Assembly (NCBI RefSeq): GCF_900111885.1
Contig: NZ_FOKG01000011.1
Coordinates: 63,650 to 127,649 of the forward strand
Source of the DNA: Amycolatopsis marina
GTDB taxonomy: Bacteria > Actinomycetota > Actinomycetes > Mycobacteriales > Pseudonocardiaceae
Length of the DNA: 64,000 nt
Reading direction: 5' to 3'
Part shown: positions 8,227-17,170 of the stretch, piece by piece
Layout of the letters: every line of letters begins with the position of its first letter
Numbering within the stretch: position 1 is the first letter of the stretch
Notes under the pieces: generated by a model
Seen by the model: the letters and a program-made list of their open reading frames with translations, nothing else
Databases searched by the model: none
Told to the model about the DNA's origin: nothing
Position numbers and translations under genes: made by a program

Positions 8227-11072
8227 ACGAGCAGCTGTTCCGGTCCTCCGAGCACGGCCTGATCGACCGCACCAGGCCGGTGTCCTTCCGCTTCGACGAC
8301 CAGGAGTTCACCGGCTACCACGGCGACACGCTGGCCTCGGCGTTGCTGGCCAACGGCGTGCGCACGGTGTCCGGCAGCATCACCTACCGGCGCCCGCGCG
8401 GCATCATGTCCGCCGGTGCCGAGGAGGCCAACGCGCTGGTGCAGATCGAGCACCCGTTCCCCGAGCCGATGCTGACCGCCACCACCGTCGAACTGTCCGA
8501 CGGACTGGTCGCCCGCGGTTTGGCCGGTCACGGGAGACTCGCCGGCACTCCGGATCCCGCCCGCTACGACCGCCGTTACGCGCACTGCGAGATCCTGGTG
8601 GTCGGCGCCGGGCCTGCCGGGCTGACCGCGGCGCTGACCGCGGCCAGGACCGGCGCCAGAGTCATCGTCCTCGACGATCAGCCGCACCAGGGTGGCAGCC
8701 TGCTCGGCACGGCGGAATACCTCGACGGCCGACCCGCGACCGCATGGATCGATGCGGCCGTCGCGGAACTGCGCGCCAGGCCCACGGTCACACTGCTGAC
8801 CCGCACCAGCGCCTTCGGCTACTACGACGACAACTACGTGCTGGCCCTCCAGCGCCGGTCCGAAGAGGCCAGCCCCGACGTCGCGCGGCAGCGTGTCTGG
8901 CACATCCGCGCCCGCCACGTCGTACTCGCCACCGGGGCACACGAGCAGCCCATCGTCTTCACCGACAACGACCGGCCCGGCATCATGCTGGCTACCGCCG
9001 CCCGTACCTACCTCAACCGCTACGGCGTGCTGGGCGGCAGGCGAGTCGTCGTGTTCACCACCAACGACAGCGCGTACGCCGCGGCGATCGACCTGACCGC
9101 GGCCGGGGTCGAGGTGGCCGCCGTCGTGGACGGTCGTGCCACGATCCCCCACTACTGGGCCGCCCGCTGCGCGGCGTGGCACATCGACGTGCTGCCCGGA
9201 CACGCCGTACACGGCACCGCCGGGGACCGGCACCTGTCCTCGGTGACGATCGGCCCCCTCGTCGGCGGCTCGCCCTGGAGCATCGACTGCGATCTGCTGC
9301 TGGTCTCCGGCGGCTGGAATCCCGCGGTGCAACTGTTCAGCCAGGCGGGCGGAACGCTGCGGCACGACGACACCGTGGGCGCCTTCGTCCCGGACGCCGC
9401 GCGGCAGCGGGTGTCGGTCGCGGGCGCCGTACGAGGCGAGTTCACCCTGCACGGATGTCTCGCCGACGGCGTGCGCGCCGTCGATCACGCCATCGCCGCC
9501 GCAGGCCTGAACGCGGTGGAGCCGATCATGGTGCCGGAAACGACCGATCGGCACGTCCGGTCGCAACGTCCCGAGCGCCTGTGGACGGTGCCCGCGCACG
9601 ACGACAACGCCCGGTCGCGCCAGTTCGTCGACCTGGCCCGCGACTCCACCGTGGCCGACGTGCTGCGAGCCATCGGCGCCGGCCTGCACTCGGTGGAGCA
9701 CATCAAGCGCTACACCACCATCGGTACCGCCCACGACCAGGGCCGCACGTCCGGCACCACGTCGTCCGGGGTGATCGCCGAGGCCATCGGCAGCAGTCTG
9801 GCGGAACTGGGCGTGACCACGTTCCGGCCACCGTACGTCCCGGTCGCCTTCGCCGCGTTGGCCGGACGCGACCGTGGCGAACTACTTGACCCCGCACGGA
9901 CCACCTCCCTGCACCCCTGGCACCTGGACCGTGGTGCGGTGTTCGAGACCGTCGGCCAGTGGCTGCGGCCGAGGTACTACCCGCTGCCTGGTGAGTCGAT
10001 GGACCAGGCGGTGGCCCGCGAGTGCCAATCGGCGCGCGCCGGCGCCGGATTCATGGACGCGTCAACCCTCGGCAAGATCGACGTGCACGGGCCGGACTCG
10101 GGCGAGTTCCTGGACCGCCTGTACACGAACATGATGAGCAGCCTGAAGGTCGGCCGGATCCGGTACGGACTGATGTGCAAGGCCGACGGCATGCTGTTCG
10201 ACGACGGCACGGTGAGCCGGATCGGCGAGGACCGGTTCCTGGTCACCACCACCACCGGCAACGCAGCGGCCGTGCTGGACTGGATGGAGGAATGGCTGCA
10301 GACCGAGTGGCCGGACCTGCGCGTGCACTGCACCTCGGTGACCGATCAGTTCGCCACGATCGCGCTGGTCGGGCCGAAGTCGCGAGCCATCCTCGGCGCA
10401 CTCGCTCCCGGCCTGGACGTGAGCAACGACGAATTCGGGTTCATGTCGTGGCGGGACTCCCCCGTCGCCGGGACGCGGGCGCGGATCTGCCGGATCAGCT
10501 TTTCCGGTGAGCTGGCCTACGAGATCAACGTGCTGCCCTGGAAGGCGCTCGCGGTCTGGGAGGCCATCGAGCGCGAAGGCGGACCGTACGGGATCACCCC
10601 GTACGGAACCGAGACGATGCATGTGCTGCGCGCGGAGAAGGGCTACCCGATAGTCGGCCAGGACACCGACGGCACCGTGACCCCGTACGACCTCGGCATG
10701 AGCTGGGCGGTGTCGAAGAAGAAGGCGACCTTTGTCGGGAAGCGGTCGCTCACCCGGGCCGACACGGCGCGCGCCGACCGCAAGCAGTTCGTCGGCCTGC
10801 TGCCCGCGGACCCCGGTCTCCGGCTCGAGGAGGGCGCGCAACTGGTCGCCGCCGCGGAACTGCCGCCTCCGCCGGTACCGATGCTCGGCCATGTCACCTC
10901 CAGTTACACCAGCGACGCGCTGGGCCGCACGTTCGCCCTCGCGCTGGTGGCCGGGGGACGCGACCGCATCGGGGACACGATCTACGCGGCCACCGCGGGA
11001 TCGGCGACGGTACCGGTGACCGTCACGGGCAACGTTCTGTTCGACCCGGAAGGAGCCCGCCGTGATGGTTGA
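8223..11072 (+). CDS. soxA: Sarcosine oxidase alpha subunit
   Basis: 949 residues. The N-terminal ferredoxin-like fold (about 15-100, 'FRFDDQEFTGYHGDTLASALL') lacks a complete iron-sulphur cysteine set. A nucleotide-binding region with 'VVGAGPAGLTAAL' begins near residue 125, and a C-terminal aminomethyltransferase (GcvT-like) tetrahydrofolate domain covers about 570-949. The frame stays open far upstream of 8223 by chance. The ATG at 8223 is chosen because it gives 'MNEQLFRSSEHGLIDRT' and the four-base overlap with soxD. It ends overlapping soxG. Confidence 0.96.
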   Translation: MNEQLFRSSEHGLIDRTRPVSFRFDDQEFTGYHGDTLASALLANGVRTVSGSITYRRPRGIMSAGAEEANALVQIEHPFPEPMLTATTVELSDGLVARGLAGHGRLAGTPDPARYDRRYAHCEILVVGAGPAGLTAALTAARTGARVIVLDDQPHQGGSLLGTAEYLDGRPATAWIDAAVAELRARPTVTLLTRTSAFGYYDDNYVLALQRRSEEASPDVARQRVWHIRARHVVLATGAHEQPIVFTDNDRPGIMLATAARTYLNRYGVLGGRRVVVFTTNDSAYAAAIDLTAAGVEVAAVVDGRATIPHYWAARCAAWHIDVLPGHAVHGTAGDRHLSSVTIGPLVGGSPWSIDCDLLLVSGGWNPAVQLFSQAGGTLRHDDTVGAFVPDAARQRVSVAGAVRGEFTLHGCLADGVRAVDHAIAAAGLNAVEPIMVPETTDRHVRSQRPERLWTVPAHDDNARSRQFVDLARDSTVADVLRAIGAGLHSVEHIKRYTTIGTAHDQGRTSGTTSSGVIAEAIGSSLAELGVTTFRPPYVPVAFAALAGRDRGELLDPARTTSLHPWHLDRGAVFETVGQWLRPRYYPLPGESMDQAVARECQSARAGAGFMDASTLGKIDVHGPDSGEFLDRLYTNMMSSLKVGRIRYGLMCKADGMLFDDGTVSRIGEDRFLVTTTTGNAAAVLDWMEEWLQTEWPDLRVHCTSVTDQFATIALVGPKSRAILGALAPGLDVSNDEFGFMSWRDSPVAGTRARICRISFSGELAYEINVLPWKALAVWEAIEREGGPYGITPYGTETMHVLRAEKGYPIVGQDTDGTVTPYDLGMSWAVSKKKATFVGKRSLTRADTARADRKQFVGLLPADPGLRLEEGAQLVAAAELPPPPVPMLGHVTSSYTSDALGRTFALALVAGGRDRIGDTIYAATAGSATVPVTVTGNVLFDPEGARRDG

Positions 11073-11658
11073 TCACTTCGCCAGTCCCCTCGCACACCTC
11101 GCAGGACGGCTCGAGGCGGCCGGAAACGATCAGGTGGCGGTCGAGGAGATTCCGTTCCTGACTCAGCTCAACGTGCGCGCGACGCCGGATGGCGCGGCAT
11201 TCACCGCCATCCGTGCCGCCCTCGGCGTCGCATTGCCCCGGACACCGAACACCGTCACCCGCACCGAGGACCTGCTGGCGATGTGGCTCGGCCCGGACGA
11301 GTGGCTGGTCCTCGGCCCTGCCACGCAACAGGACCACCTGGAGAAGCTTGTCCGGCACGCCGTCGGCGAGGAGTTCGGCACGGTCACCGACGTGTCCGCG
11401 CAACGCACCGTCCTGCGCGTGAGCGGGCCAATGGCCACCGACCTACTGGCAGGCGGCTGCGCGCTCGACCTCGACGCCGGAGTCTTCACCGACGGCCACT
11501 GCGCCCAGACGTTGCTGGCAAAGGCCCCGGTACTGCTCGCCCGCGAAGAGCGCGCAGTGCTGGTCGCGGTGCGATCGTCCTTCGCCGACTACCTGGCGCG
11601 CTGGCTGCTGGATGCCATGAACGGGAGCCACTCCGGTAGTTCGGTGCACTCGACGTAG
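11062..11658 (+). CDS. soxG: Sarcosine oxidase gamma subunit
   Basis: 198 residues, the family's usual size, with 'LAMWLGPDEWLVLG' and 'ATDLLAGGCALDLD', both typical of SoxG, a GcvT-like small subunit that packs on SoxA. The start is GTG at 11062 or ATG at 11065, both within the end of soxA; GGAAGGAG at 11048-11055 serves either. Last gene of the operon, so all four subunits are present. No serine hydroxymethyltransferase or folate gene is attached here. Confidence 0.94.
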   Translation: MMVDHFASPLAHLAGRLEAAGNDQVAVEEIPFLTQLNVRATPDGAAFTAIRAALGVALPRTPNTVTRTEDLLAMWLGPDEWLVLGPATQQDHLEKLVRHAVGEEFGTVTDVSAQRTVLRVSGPMATDLLAGGCALDLDAGVFTDGHCAQTLLAKAPVLLAREERAVLVAVRSSFADYLARWLLDAMNGSHSGSSVHST

Positions 11659-11829
11659 TGCGGGGTGCAACGAGCACGGTGGACACTCGATATCGCCCAG
11701 CCGGCCACCGGCGGTTCTCCGGATGTCGAGAACGCGGTTCTGGCTTCGTCCCAGGGACGTCAGCGGCTACGAAGCGCCGCGGACGGAAGTGGAATCAACC
11801 AACAGTACGTACGGCACCTGGGAGCCATC

Positions 11830-12378
11830 ATGCAACCGCACGAGATCACCGAGGTCCTGAACCGACCGATCAGCCAGGAACTGCTGGCCCGCGACCTGAC
11901 TCGCCTGGCCTACGTCGCCAAGGACGGGACACCCCGCAACATCCCGATCGGGTTCACCTGGAACGGCTCGGAAATCGTCATGTGCACGACGACGAACGCC
12001 CCGAAACTCCCGAGCCTGCGCGCGAACCCCGCGGTCGCACTGACCATCGACACCGAGGTGCATCCGCCCAAGATGTTGCTTGTCCGGGGCCGGGCCGAGC
12101 TGGACGTCGTCGACGGTATCCCGGACGAGTACCTCCAGATGAACGGCAGCTACGAGATGACACCGGAGCAACGGGTCCACTGGGAGGCCGAGGTGCGTTC
12201 GCTCTACGACAGCATGGTCCGGATCGTCGTGACCCCGACGTGGGCGAAGCTGATCGACTTCGAGACGACGCTGCCGACCGCGGTCGAGGAACTGGTCCGG
12301 CAGCGGAACGACCGCGAGTTCAGCGGAAAGTCGCGAGGGGATGTCGAGAACCAGCGTGTGGCTCCGTCCCCGGGGTGA
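11830..12378 (+). CDS. Pyridoxamine 5'-phosphate oxidase-fold (PPOX) family protein
   Basis: 182 residues from the ATG at 11830, preceded by GGGAG; the open frame extends upstream without recognisable sequence. 'LAYVAKDGTPRNIPIGFTWNGSEIVMCTT' and 'NPAVALTIDTE' are the split-barrel flavin-binding pattern of the PPOX superfamily, which in actinobacteria includes FMN-, haem- and F420-binding proteins. The cofactor and substrate are not identifiable. The last 20 residues are polar and not conserved-looking. It lies 40 bases before the YCII gene in the same direction. Confidence 0.82.
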   Translation: MQPHEITEVLNRPISQELLARDLTRLAYVAKDGTPRNIPIGFTWNGSEIVMCTTTNAPKLPSLRANPAVALTIDTEVHPPKMLLVRGRAELDVVDGIPDEYLQMNGSYEMTPEQRVHWEAEVRSLYDSMVRIVVTPTWAKLIDFETTLPTAVEELVRQRNDREFSGKSRGDVENQRVAPSPG

Positions 12379-12418
12379 ACACGGCCATAATGAGCCGTAC
12401 CGCACGAAGGAGAACAAG

Positions 12419-12826
12419 ATGGCCAAATACCTGCTGCTCAAGCACTACCGGGGCGCGCCGGCGGCGGTCAACGACGTGCCGATGGACCAGTGGACGCCGG
12501 AGGAGGTTTCGGACCACGTTCAGTACATGCAGGATTTCGCCGCCCGGCTCGAGGGCACCGGCGAGTTCGTCGACAGTCAGGCGCTCTCCCCGGAGGGCAC
12601 GTTCGTCCGGTACGACGGTGAAGGGCGCCCGCCGGTCACCGACGGGCCGTTCGCGGAGACCAAGGACGTGATCGCCGGCTGGATGGTGATCGACGTCGAG
12701 ACCTACGAGCGGGCACTCGAGCTGGCAGGCGAATTGTCCGCGGCTCCAGGCGCGGATGGCAAGCCGATACACGAGTGGCTCGAGGTGCGCCCGTTCCTGA
12801 CGGCGCACCCGACCATCACGGAGTGA
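12419..12826 (+). CDS. YCII/DGPF-domain protein partnered with an ECF sigma factor
   Basis: 135 residues. The defining 'DGPFAETKDVIAGWMVIDV' motif is at about residues 76-94. The start at 12419 follows GAAGGAG with correct spacing; codons upstream in the same frame are not convincing. Genes of this family sit almost always next to the large DUF6596-type ECF sigma factors, as here with a six-base gap, and are thought to act in or be controlled by that sigma system. Biochemical activity is unproven. Confidence 0.88.
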   Translation: MAKYLLLKHYRGAPAAVNDVPMDQWTPEEVSDHVQYMQDFAARLEGTGEFVDSQALSPEGTFVRYDGEGRPPVTDGPFAETKDVIAGWMVIDVETYERALELAGELSAAPGADGKPIHEWLEVRPFLTAHPTITE

Positions 12827-12832
12827 CGCACG

Positions 12833-13978
12833 GTGGACGAGGTCCTGCTGCGGACCCTCACCCCCACGGTGATCGGCATCCTCGTCCGTCGCGGAGCTGA
12901 TTTCGCGGCGGCCGAGGATGCCGTGCAGGACGCACTGGTCGAGGCCGTGCGCGTGTGGCCGGACGCACCACCGCGGGACCCGAAGGGCTGGTTGATCACG
13001 ACGGCCTGGCGCAAGTTCCTTGATGCCGCACGCGCCGACACCTCCCGGCAGCAGCGCGAGGTCCGTGTCGGGGGCGAGCCCCAGCACGGCCAGGTCGAAG
13101 CGGTGGACGACACGCTGCAGTTGTACTTCCTGTGCGCGCACCCGTCCCTGACACCGGCTTCGGCCGTCGCGCTCACGCTGCGCGCGGTCGGCGGCTTGAC
13201 CACCCGGCAGATCGCACAGGCCTACCTCGTGCCGGAGGCGACCATGGCCCAGCGGATCAGCAGGGCGAAGCGGACCGTCTCGAACGTCCGCTTCAACCAG
13301 CCCGGTGACTTGGCCACGGTGCTGCGGGTGCTCTACCTGGTATTCAACGAGGGCTACTCCGGCGACGTCGACCTCGCCGCCGAGGCGATCCGCCTCACTC
13401 GCCAGTTGGCAGCCAAGATCAACCATGTGGAGGTCGTGGGCCTGCTCGCGCTGATGCTGCTGCACCACGCACGGCGCACCGCTCGGACCGGTCCCGATGG
13501 CAGCCTCGTGCCGCTTGCCGAGCAGGACCGCGACCTGTGGGACACGCGGCTGATCGCCGAGGGCATCGACGTGCTCCAGTCCGCCCTTGCCCGCGATCAC
13601 CTGGGCGAGTTCCAGGCTCAGGCCGCCATCGCCGCGCTGCACGCCGACGCCAGGACGGCCGAGGAGACCGACTGGGTGCAGATCGTCGAGTGGTACGACG
13701 AACTGCTGCGGCTCACCGACACTCCGGTGGCCCGGCTGAACCGGGCCGTCGCGGTCGGCGAGGCCGACGGACCCCGGGCCGGCCTGGCCGCCCTGGCCGA
13801 ACTCGACCCGACTCTGCCCCGGTATACGGCCGTCGCGGCGTACCTGCACGAGCGTGACGGTAACCCGGTCACCGCGGCCCGCCTCTACGCCGAAGCAGCC
13901 AGGTCCGCGTCCAACCTCCCCGAGCGCGACCACCTCACACGGCAGGCCGCACGGCTCAACGTTCAGCTGCGCGGCTGA
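12833..13978 (+). CDS. ECF-type RNA polymerase sigma factor with C-terminal DUF6596 extension
   Basis: 381 residues. Sigma region 2 (about 10-75, 'AEDAVQDALVEAVRVWP' and 'PKGWLITTAWRKFLDAAR') and region 4 (about 100-150, 'LTTRQIAQAYLVPEATMAQRISRAKR') are followed by a long alpha-helical, TPR-like C-terminal domain, as in the ECF groups paired with YCII proteins. GTG start. No anti-sigma gene is next to it, consistent with control by its own C-terminal domain. It converges on the serine-peptidase gene 15 bases away. Confidence 0.93.
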   Translation: MDEVLLRTLTPTVIGILVRRGADFAAAEDAVQDALVEAVRVWPDAPPRDPKGWLITTAWRKFLDAARADTSRQQREVRVGGEPQHGQVEAVDDTLQLYFLCAHPSLTPASAVALTLRAVGGLTTRQIAQAYLVPEATMAQRISRAKRTVSNVRFNQPGDLATVLRVLYLVFNEGYSGDVDLAAEAIRLTRQLAAKINHVEVVGLLALMLLHHARRTARTGPDGSLVPLAEQDRDLWDTRLIAEGIDVLQSALARDHLGEFQAQAAIAALHADARTAEETDWVQIVEWYDELLRLTDTPVARLNRAVAVGEADGPRAGLAALAELDPTLPRYTAVAAYLHERDGNPVTAARLYAEAARSASNLPERDHLTRQAARLNVQLRG

Positions 13979-13993
13979 GCGCTGCTGTGTCGG

Positions 13994-15148
13994 TCACGTG
14001 CAGAATGCCGTGTCCACAGTGGCCACGACCGCTTTCGCCGCCTGCTCGGCGTCACCGAAGGTCCCTGGCAGCGCGGTCACCGCGAGCCCGACGGAACGGC
14101 CGTCATCGGTAGCTCCCCCGCGCGTTTCGTAGCCGTCGATGTCACCGCCGTGCCCCCAGTACACACCACCACAGCTCAACGGGACGCTGATCAGGCCGAG
14201 CCCGTATCGCCAGCCGGGAAGCACCGGCGCAGCAACTGTCTTGCGCATTTCGGCCAGCTGCGCCGCAGGAAGCAGCTTGCCGTCGAGCAGCGTACGGGAG
14301 AACCGCGCGAGATCGCCCGGTGTCGAGATCAGCTGACCGGCCGCTCCGCCCCAGGACGGATCCATCTCGGTCGCGTCGATGACATCGCCGGTGGCGTGAT
14401 TGCCCGTTGTGTACCCCTGTGGATGAGGTCGCCGGATGGTCTGGTCACCTGGCTGCGGCCAGTATGTGTGGCGGAGGCCGGCCTTGTTGATCACCCGTTC
14501 GGTGATCTGCTCCTGCACCGGGCGCTCGGTCACCCGCTCGATCAGCAGGCCCGCCAGCAGGTAGTTGGTGTTGCTGTACTCCCACTTGGCACCCGGAGCG
14601 AACCGCGCCGGGTGCGCCAGTGCGGCGGCGAGCAGATCGTGGGGCTGGAAGAACTTGTGCTGAATCTCCTCGAAGTTGTCCAGTCCGATGTGCGCGGTGT
14701 AGTTCGGGAGCCCGCTGGTGTGCTGCAGCAACTGCCGGACGGTGATCACGTTGGCGTCGATGCCCTCGCCGCGAACCAAACCGGGCAGGTACTTCTCGAT
14801 GGGTGCGTCCAGCTCCACCTTTCCCTCCGCCACCAGCTGCAGGACGACCACCGCGGTGAACGTTTTCGTGTTGCTGCCCGCCCGGACGTAGCCGTCCCGC
14901 GGTACCGGGACCTGCCGGTCCAGCCGGGACGAACCGGCGACCAGCGACGTCGTGCGGCCACGTTCGCTCACCGAGGCGAGCGCGGCCGGGAACTTCTCCT
15001 GGCCCACCAGTGAGTCGAGGCTCCTCTGCAGGGCCGAGTTGCTGGGTGGGTCAGCCATCGCCGCACCGGTCAGGGTGGTGCTCATCAGCCCCGCCACGGT
15101 CAGGACCGCTACGCCTTTGCGCACCGCCGAGGTGGTATTGATCTGCAT
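13994..15148 (-). CDS. Secreted serine beta-lactamase-fold DD-carboxypeptidase (R61-like)
   Basis: 384 residues. A signal peptide (residues 1 to about 32, ending 'GAAMADP') is followed by a class C/R61 fold. Catalytic S92 and K95 lie in 'GSNTKTF', Y191 in 'YSNTNYLLAG', and the third element is 'GHGGDIDGY'. These match Streptomyces R61 D-Ala-D-Ala carboxypeptidase, which trims peptidoglycan stem peptides outside the cell; an esterase or beta-lactamase role cannot be excluded. The ATG is preceded by GGAGAAGGAGAG, a very strong ribosome site. Confidence 0.9.
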   Translation of the reverse strand: MQINTTSAVRKGVAVLTVAGLMSTTLTGAAMADPPSNSALQRSLDSLVGQEKFPAALASVSERGRTTSLVAGSSRLDRQVPVPRDGYVRAGSNTKTFTAVVVLQLVAEGKVELDAPIEKYLPGLVRGEGIDANVITVRQLLQHTSGLPNYTAHIGLDNFEEIQHKFFQPHDLLAAALAHPARFAPGAKWEYSNTNYLLAGLLIERVTERPVQEQITERVINKAGLRHTYWPQPGDQTIRRPHPQGYTTGNHATGDVIDATEMDPSWGGAAGQLISTPGDLARFSRTLLDGKLLPAAQLAEMRKTVAAPVLPGWRYGLGLISVPLSCGGVYWGHGGDIDGYETRGGATDDGRSVGLAVTALPGTFGDAEQAAKAVVATVDTAFCT

Positions 15149-15404
15149 TCGCTCTCCTTCTCCGACCGGATCGACACCGAAAATGATGTCCGCACCCGGC
15201 CCGAAGATCAGTAGTGCTGCCTACCGAGCGTCAGGTGGTGCTGGCTCCACCCTTTGCGGCCGGCGCGGTCGGAGGTGTACTGCTCGGAACCCTGGTCGCC
15301 CTACCTGATGAGTGCCGCGATGATCTCGGCCGTCATGGGCGAAGGGTCACCCCACCATCGAGTGCCCGTGTCCGGCGCGAAGGGCCAGGGCACTGTTTGT
15401 AACC

Positions 15405-15434
15405 TTTACTTCCACCCAGTGTGACACCTAGACT
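15405..15434 (+). promoter_or_regulatory. Candidate promoter of the riboswitch-terC transcript
   Basis: A TTTACT -35-like element (15405-15410) is 18 bases from a TAGACT -10-like element (15429-15434). The predicted start near 15441 falls at the first base of the riboswitch P1 helix, which supports the assignment. Confidence 0.45.
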
Positions 15435-15441
15435 CGGGCGC

Positions 15442-15559
15442 CGAGGGGAGTACTTCCCAGGGTCGGCCCGGTCAGCACGGACATCCGATGGTGTCCCCGG
15501 GAGGCCACCCCGACGACGGGGCGAAGGAGACCTCGAACACCTCGTGGTGTTCGAGGAGG
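15442..15559 (+). promoter_or_regulatory. yybP-ykoY (manganese) riboswitch with Shine-Dalgarno-sequestering expression platform
   Basis: The aptamer starts with CGAGG GGAGTA (15442-15452) and ends with GGAGA CCTCG (15526-15535). CGAGG pairs with CCTCG as P1, and GGAGTA and GGAGA are the conserved bases of this Mn2+ riboswitch class. Right after, CCTCGAACACC (15531-15541) can instead form an 11-bp perfect hairpin with GGTGTTCGAGG (15546-15556). That hairpin uses the P1 3' strand and buries part of the ribosome site GAGGAGG (15553-15559). The two folds exclude each other, so ligand-stabilised P1 should free the ribosome site and turn on terC translation. The fold was read by eye, not computed. 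Confidence 0.85.
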
Positions 15560-15563
15560 CACG

Positions 15564-16571
15564 GTGCCCAGTCATACCTCCGCACTCGCCGCTTCAGCGG
15601 GGTCGATCGGTTCACCCTGGATGTGGACCGCGAGCATCGTGGTTCTCGTCGCCCTGCTGGTCGCGGACTTCGTGGTCACGCACCGCCCGCACGAGGTCTC
15701 CATGCGTGAAGCTGTGGGCTGGTCCGCGTTCTATCTCACGCTGCCGGTCCTTTTCGGCATGTTCCTGTGGGTGAAACACGACGGCCCCCAGGCAGTGGAG
15801 TTCTTCACCGGGTTCGTCGTGGAGAAATCCCTCTCGGTGGACAACCTCTTCGTGTTCATGCTGCTGCTGGCTGCCTTCTCGGTGCCCACGGCGCTGGCAC
15901 AGCGCGTGTTGCTGTACGGCATTGTCGGAGCCCTGGTGTTGCGCGGAATCTTCATCGCGCTCGGTGCCGCCATGTTGCAGGCCGGAACGTGGGCGTTCCT
16001 GGTGTTCGGCGCGATTCTGTTCATCACGTCGGTCAAGATCCTGCACCAGGCGATATCCGGGCAGACCACTGACCGCGACGTATCCCAGATGCGATCGGTG
16101 CGCCTGCTGCACCGGCTGTGGCCCGTCACCGACGGCTACCGCGGCACCCGCCTCACCGCCCGCGAGAACGGGCGGCGCGCCATCACACCACTGACCGTGG
16201 TGGTCGTGGCGGTGTTCGCCACCGACGTCGTGTTCGCCGTCGATTCGGTTCCCGCGGTATACGGAGTCACCGAAGATCCGTTCCTGGTTTTCACCACCAA
16301 CGCCTTCGCTCTCCTTGGTCTCCGTGCCCTGTACTTCGTCCTGCAGTCCGCACTCGGCAAGCTCGTGCACCTCAATCATGGACTCGCACTCATTCTCGCG
16401 TTCATCGGTGCGAAACTGGTGCTGCACTGGGCCCATGGAATCTGGCCGTCAGTGCCGGAGATCCCCACTTCGATCTCACTCGGGGTCATCGTGGTCGTCC
16501 TCGCGACCATCACGATGACCAGCTTCGCAGCCAACCACTCCGCCGTCACAGCAACTACGAAGAAGAACTGA
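15564..16571 (+). CDS. TerC/Alx-family membrane protein (probable Mn2+ exporter)
   Basis: 335 residues with about nine hydrophobic segments. 'EKSLSVDNLFVFMLLL' (about 87-102) and 'ATDVVFAVDSVPAV' (about 216-229) carry the paired acidic residues conserved in TerC proteins. GTG start at 15564 behind GAGGAGG. Members under yybP-ykoY riboswitches export manganese or meet manganese demand of exported proteins, so the riboswitch upstream makes Mn2+ export the best guess rather than tellurite resistance. A 41-codon membrane peptide gene follows two bases later. Confidence 0.93.
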   Translation: MPSHTSALAASAGSIGSPWMWTASIVVLVALLVADFVVTHRPHEVSMREAVGWSAFYLTLPVLFGMFLWVKHDGPQAVEFFTGFVVEKSLSVDNLFVFMLLLAAFSVPTALAQRVLLYGIVGALVLRGIFIALGAAMLQAGTWAFLVFGAILFITSVKILHQAISGQTTDRDVSQMRSVRLLHRLWPVTDGYRGTRLTARENGRRAITPLTVVVVAVFATDVVFAVDSVPAVYGVTEDPFLVFTTNAFALLGLRALYFVLQSALGKLVHLNHGLALILAFIGAKLVLHWAHGIWPSVPEIPTSISLGVIVVVLATITMTSFAANHSAVTATTKKN

Positions 16572-16573
16572 TC

Positions 16574-16699
16574 ATGCTCATAGACGCCCTCATCGAGATA
16601 GCCCTGACCGTGCTCGTGCTGGCCGCATTGGCGATCACCTGTGCCGTACTGCTGTCCATACGACCACCGAAACCGCCACCACCGGGCACCCAGCGATAG
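16574..16699 (+). CDS. 41-residue single-span membrane protein downstream of terC
   Basis: The ATG begins two bases after the terC stop, so translation is likely coupled. The product has one hydrophobic helix (about residues 3-28, rich in Leu, Ala, Val) and a short basic, proline-rich tail ('RPPKPPPPGTQR'). No family recognised. It could be a small partner of the TerC transporter. The evidence is position and a plausible TM segment; the ribosome site (AAGAA) is weak. Confidence 0.5.
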   Translation: MLIDALIEIALTVLVLAALAITCAVLLSIRPPKPPPPGTQR

Positions 16700-17170
16700 T
16701 CGCGCTCGGTTGACACACCGTCCGCAGGAATCGTCCACATCGGAGTAGCCCTGTCGGCCGTAGGGTGGGCGCCGGAGCGCCACCTGTATGCGCTCGAAGC
16801 CCGCCAAGGCCCGAGGGCTTCGCTGCGAGTTTGTTGATGAGGTAGCTGAACCGAACCAAGTCGACCAGCCAGCTACAGAGACCAGCGCGGTGCCGTATAG
16901 GTCATTATACACTTCGTATCGCCTATGTGACGGTCAACGACCGCACGCGTAGAATATTCCGTGGTGTGGATGGTTCGACGCCGGGAGAACGCGTCCTGCG
17001 TTGAGGCACAGCACGACGCAGCCGAGTGCGGGGCGAGGTGGCGACATTGATGATGCGACCCGAGGGCGAACTACTTCCCGACGCGTCCCACACCATGCTC
17101 CCGTGTGGACGCACGCCCGGGGGCGACGAGGTCACGGACCGGCAACGAACACCCCCTCACCGGTAGCCCG
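16700..17170. other. Gene-free stretch between terC operon and WS/DGAT gene
   Basis: No convincing coding frame on either strand. It holds a terminator-like hairpin near 16795-16822 and a relatively AT-rich patch around 16890-16965 that probably contains the promoter of the downstream acyltransferase. No tRNA or repeat was recognised. Confidence 0.6.
16795..16822 (+). terminator. Candidate terminator after the terC operon
   Basis: An 8-bp perfect stem (16795-16802 with 16815-16822, CGAAGCCC/GGGCTTCG) closes a 12-base loop about 95 bases beyond the small membrane ORF. Confidence 0.45.

Noticed and set aside
12320..13933. 537-residue frame opposite the ECF sigma factor and YCII gene.
   Set aside because: Shadow of two well-recognised genes; no domain or ribosome site.
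16370..16912. Minus-strand frames across the end of terC and the following gap.
   Set aside because: No ribosome site, no domain, low-complexity composition, and they oppose the terC coding sequence.
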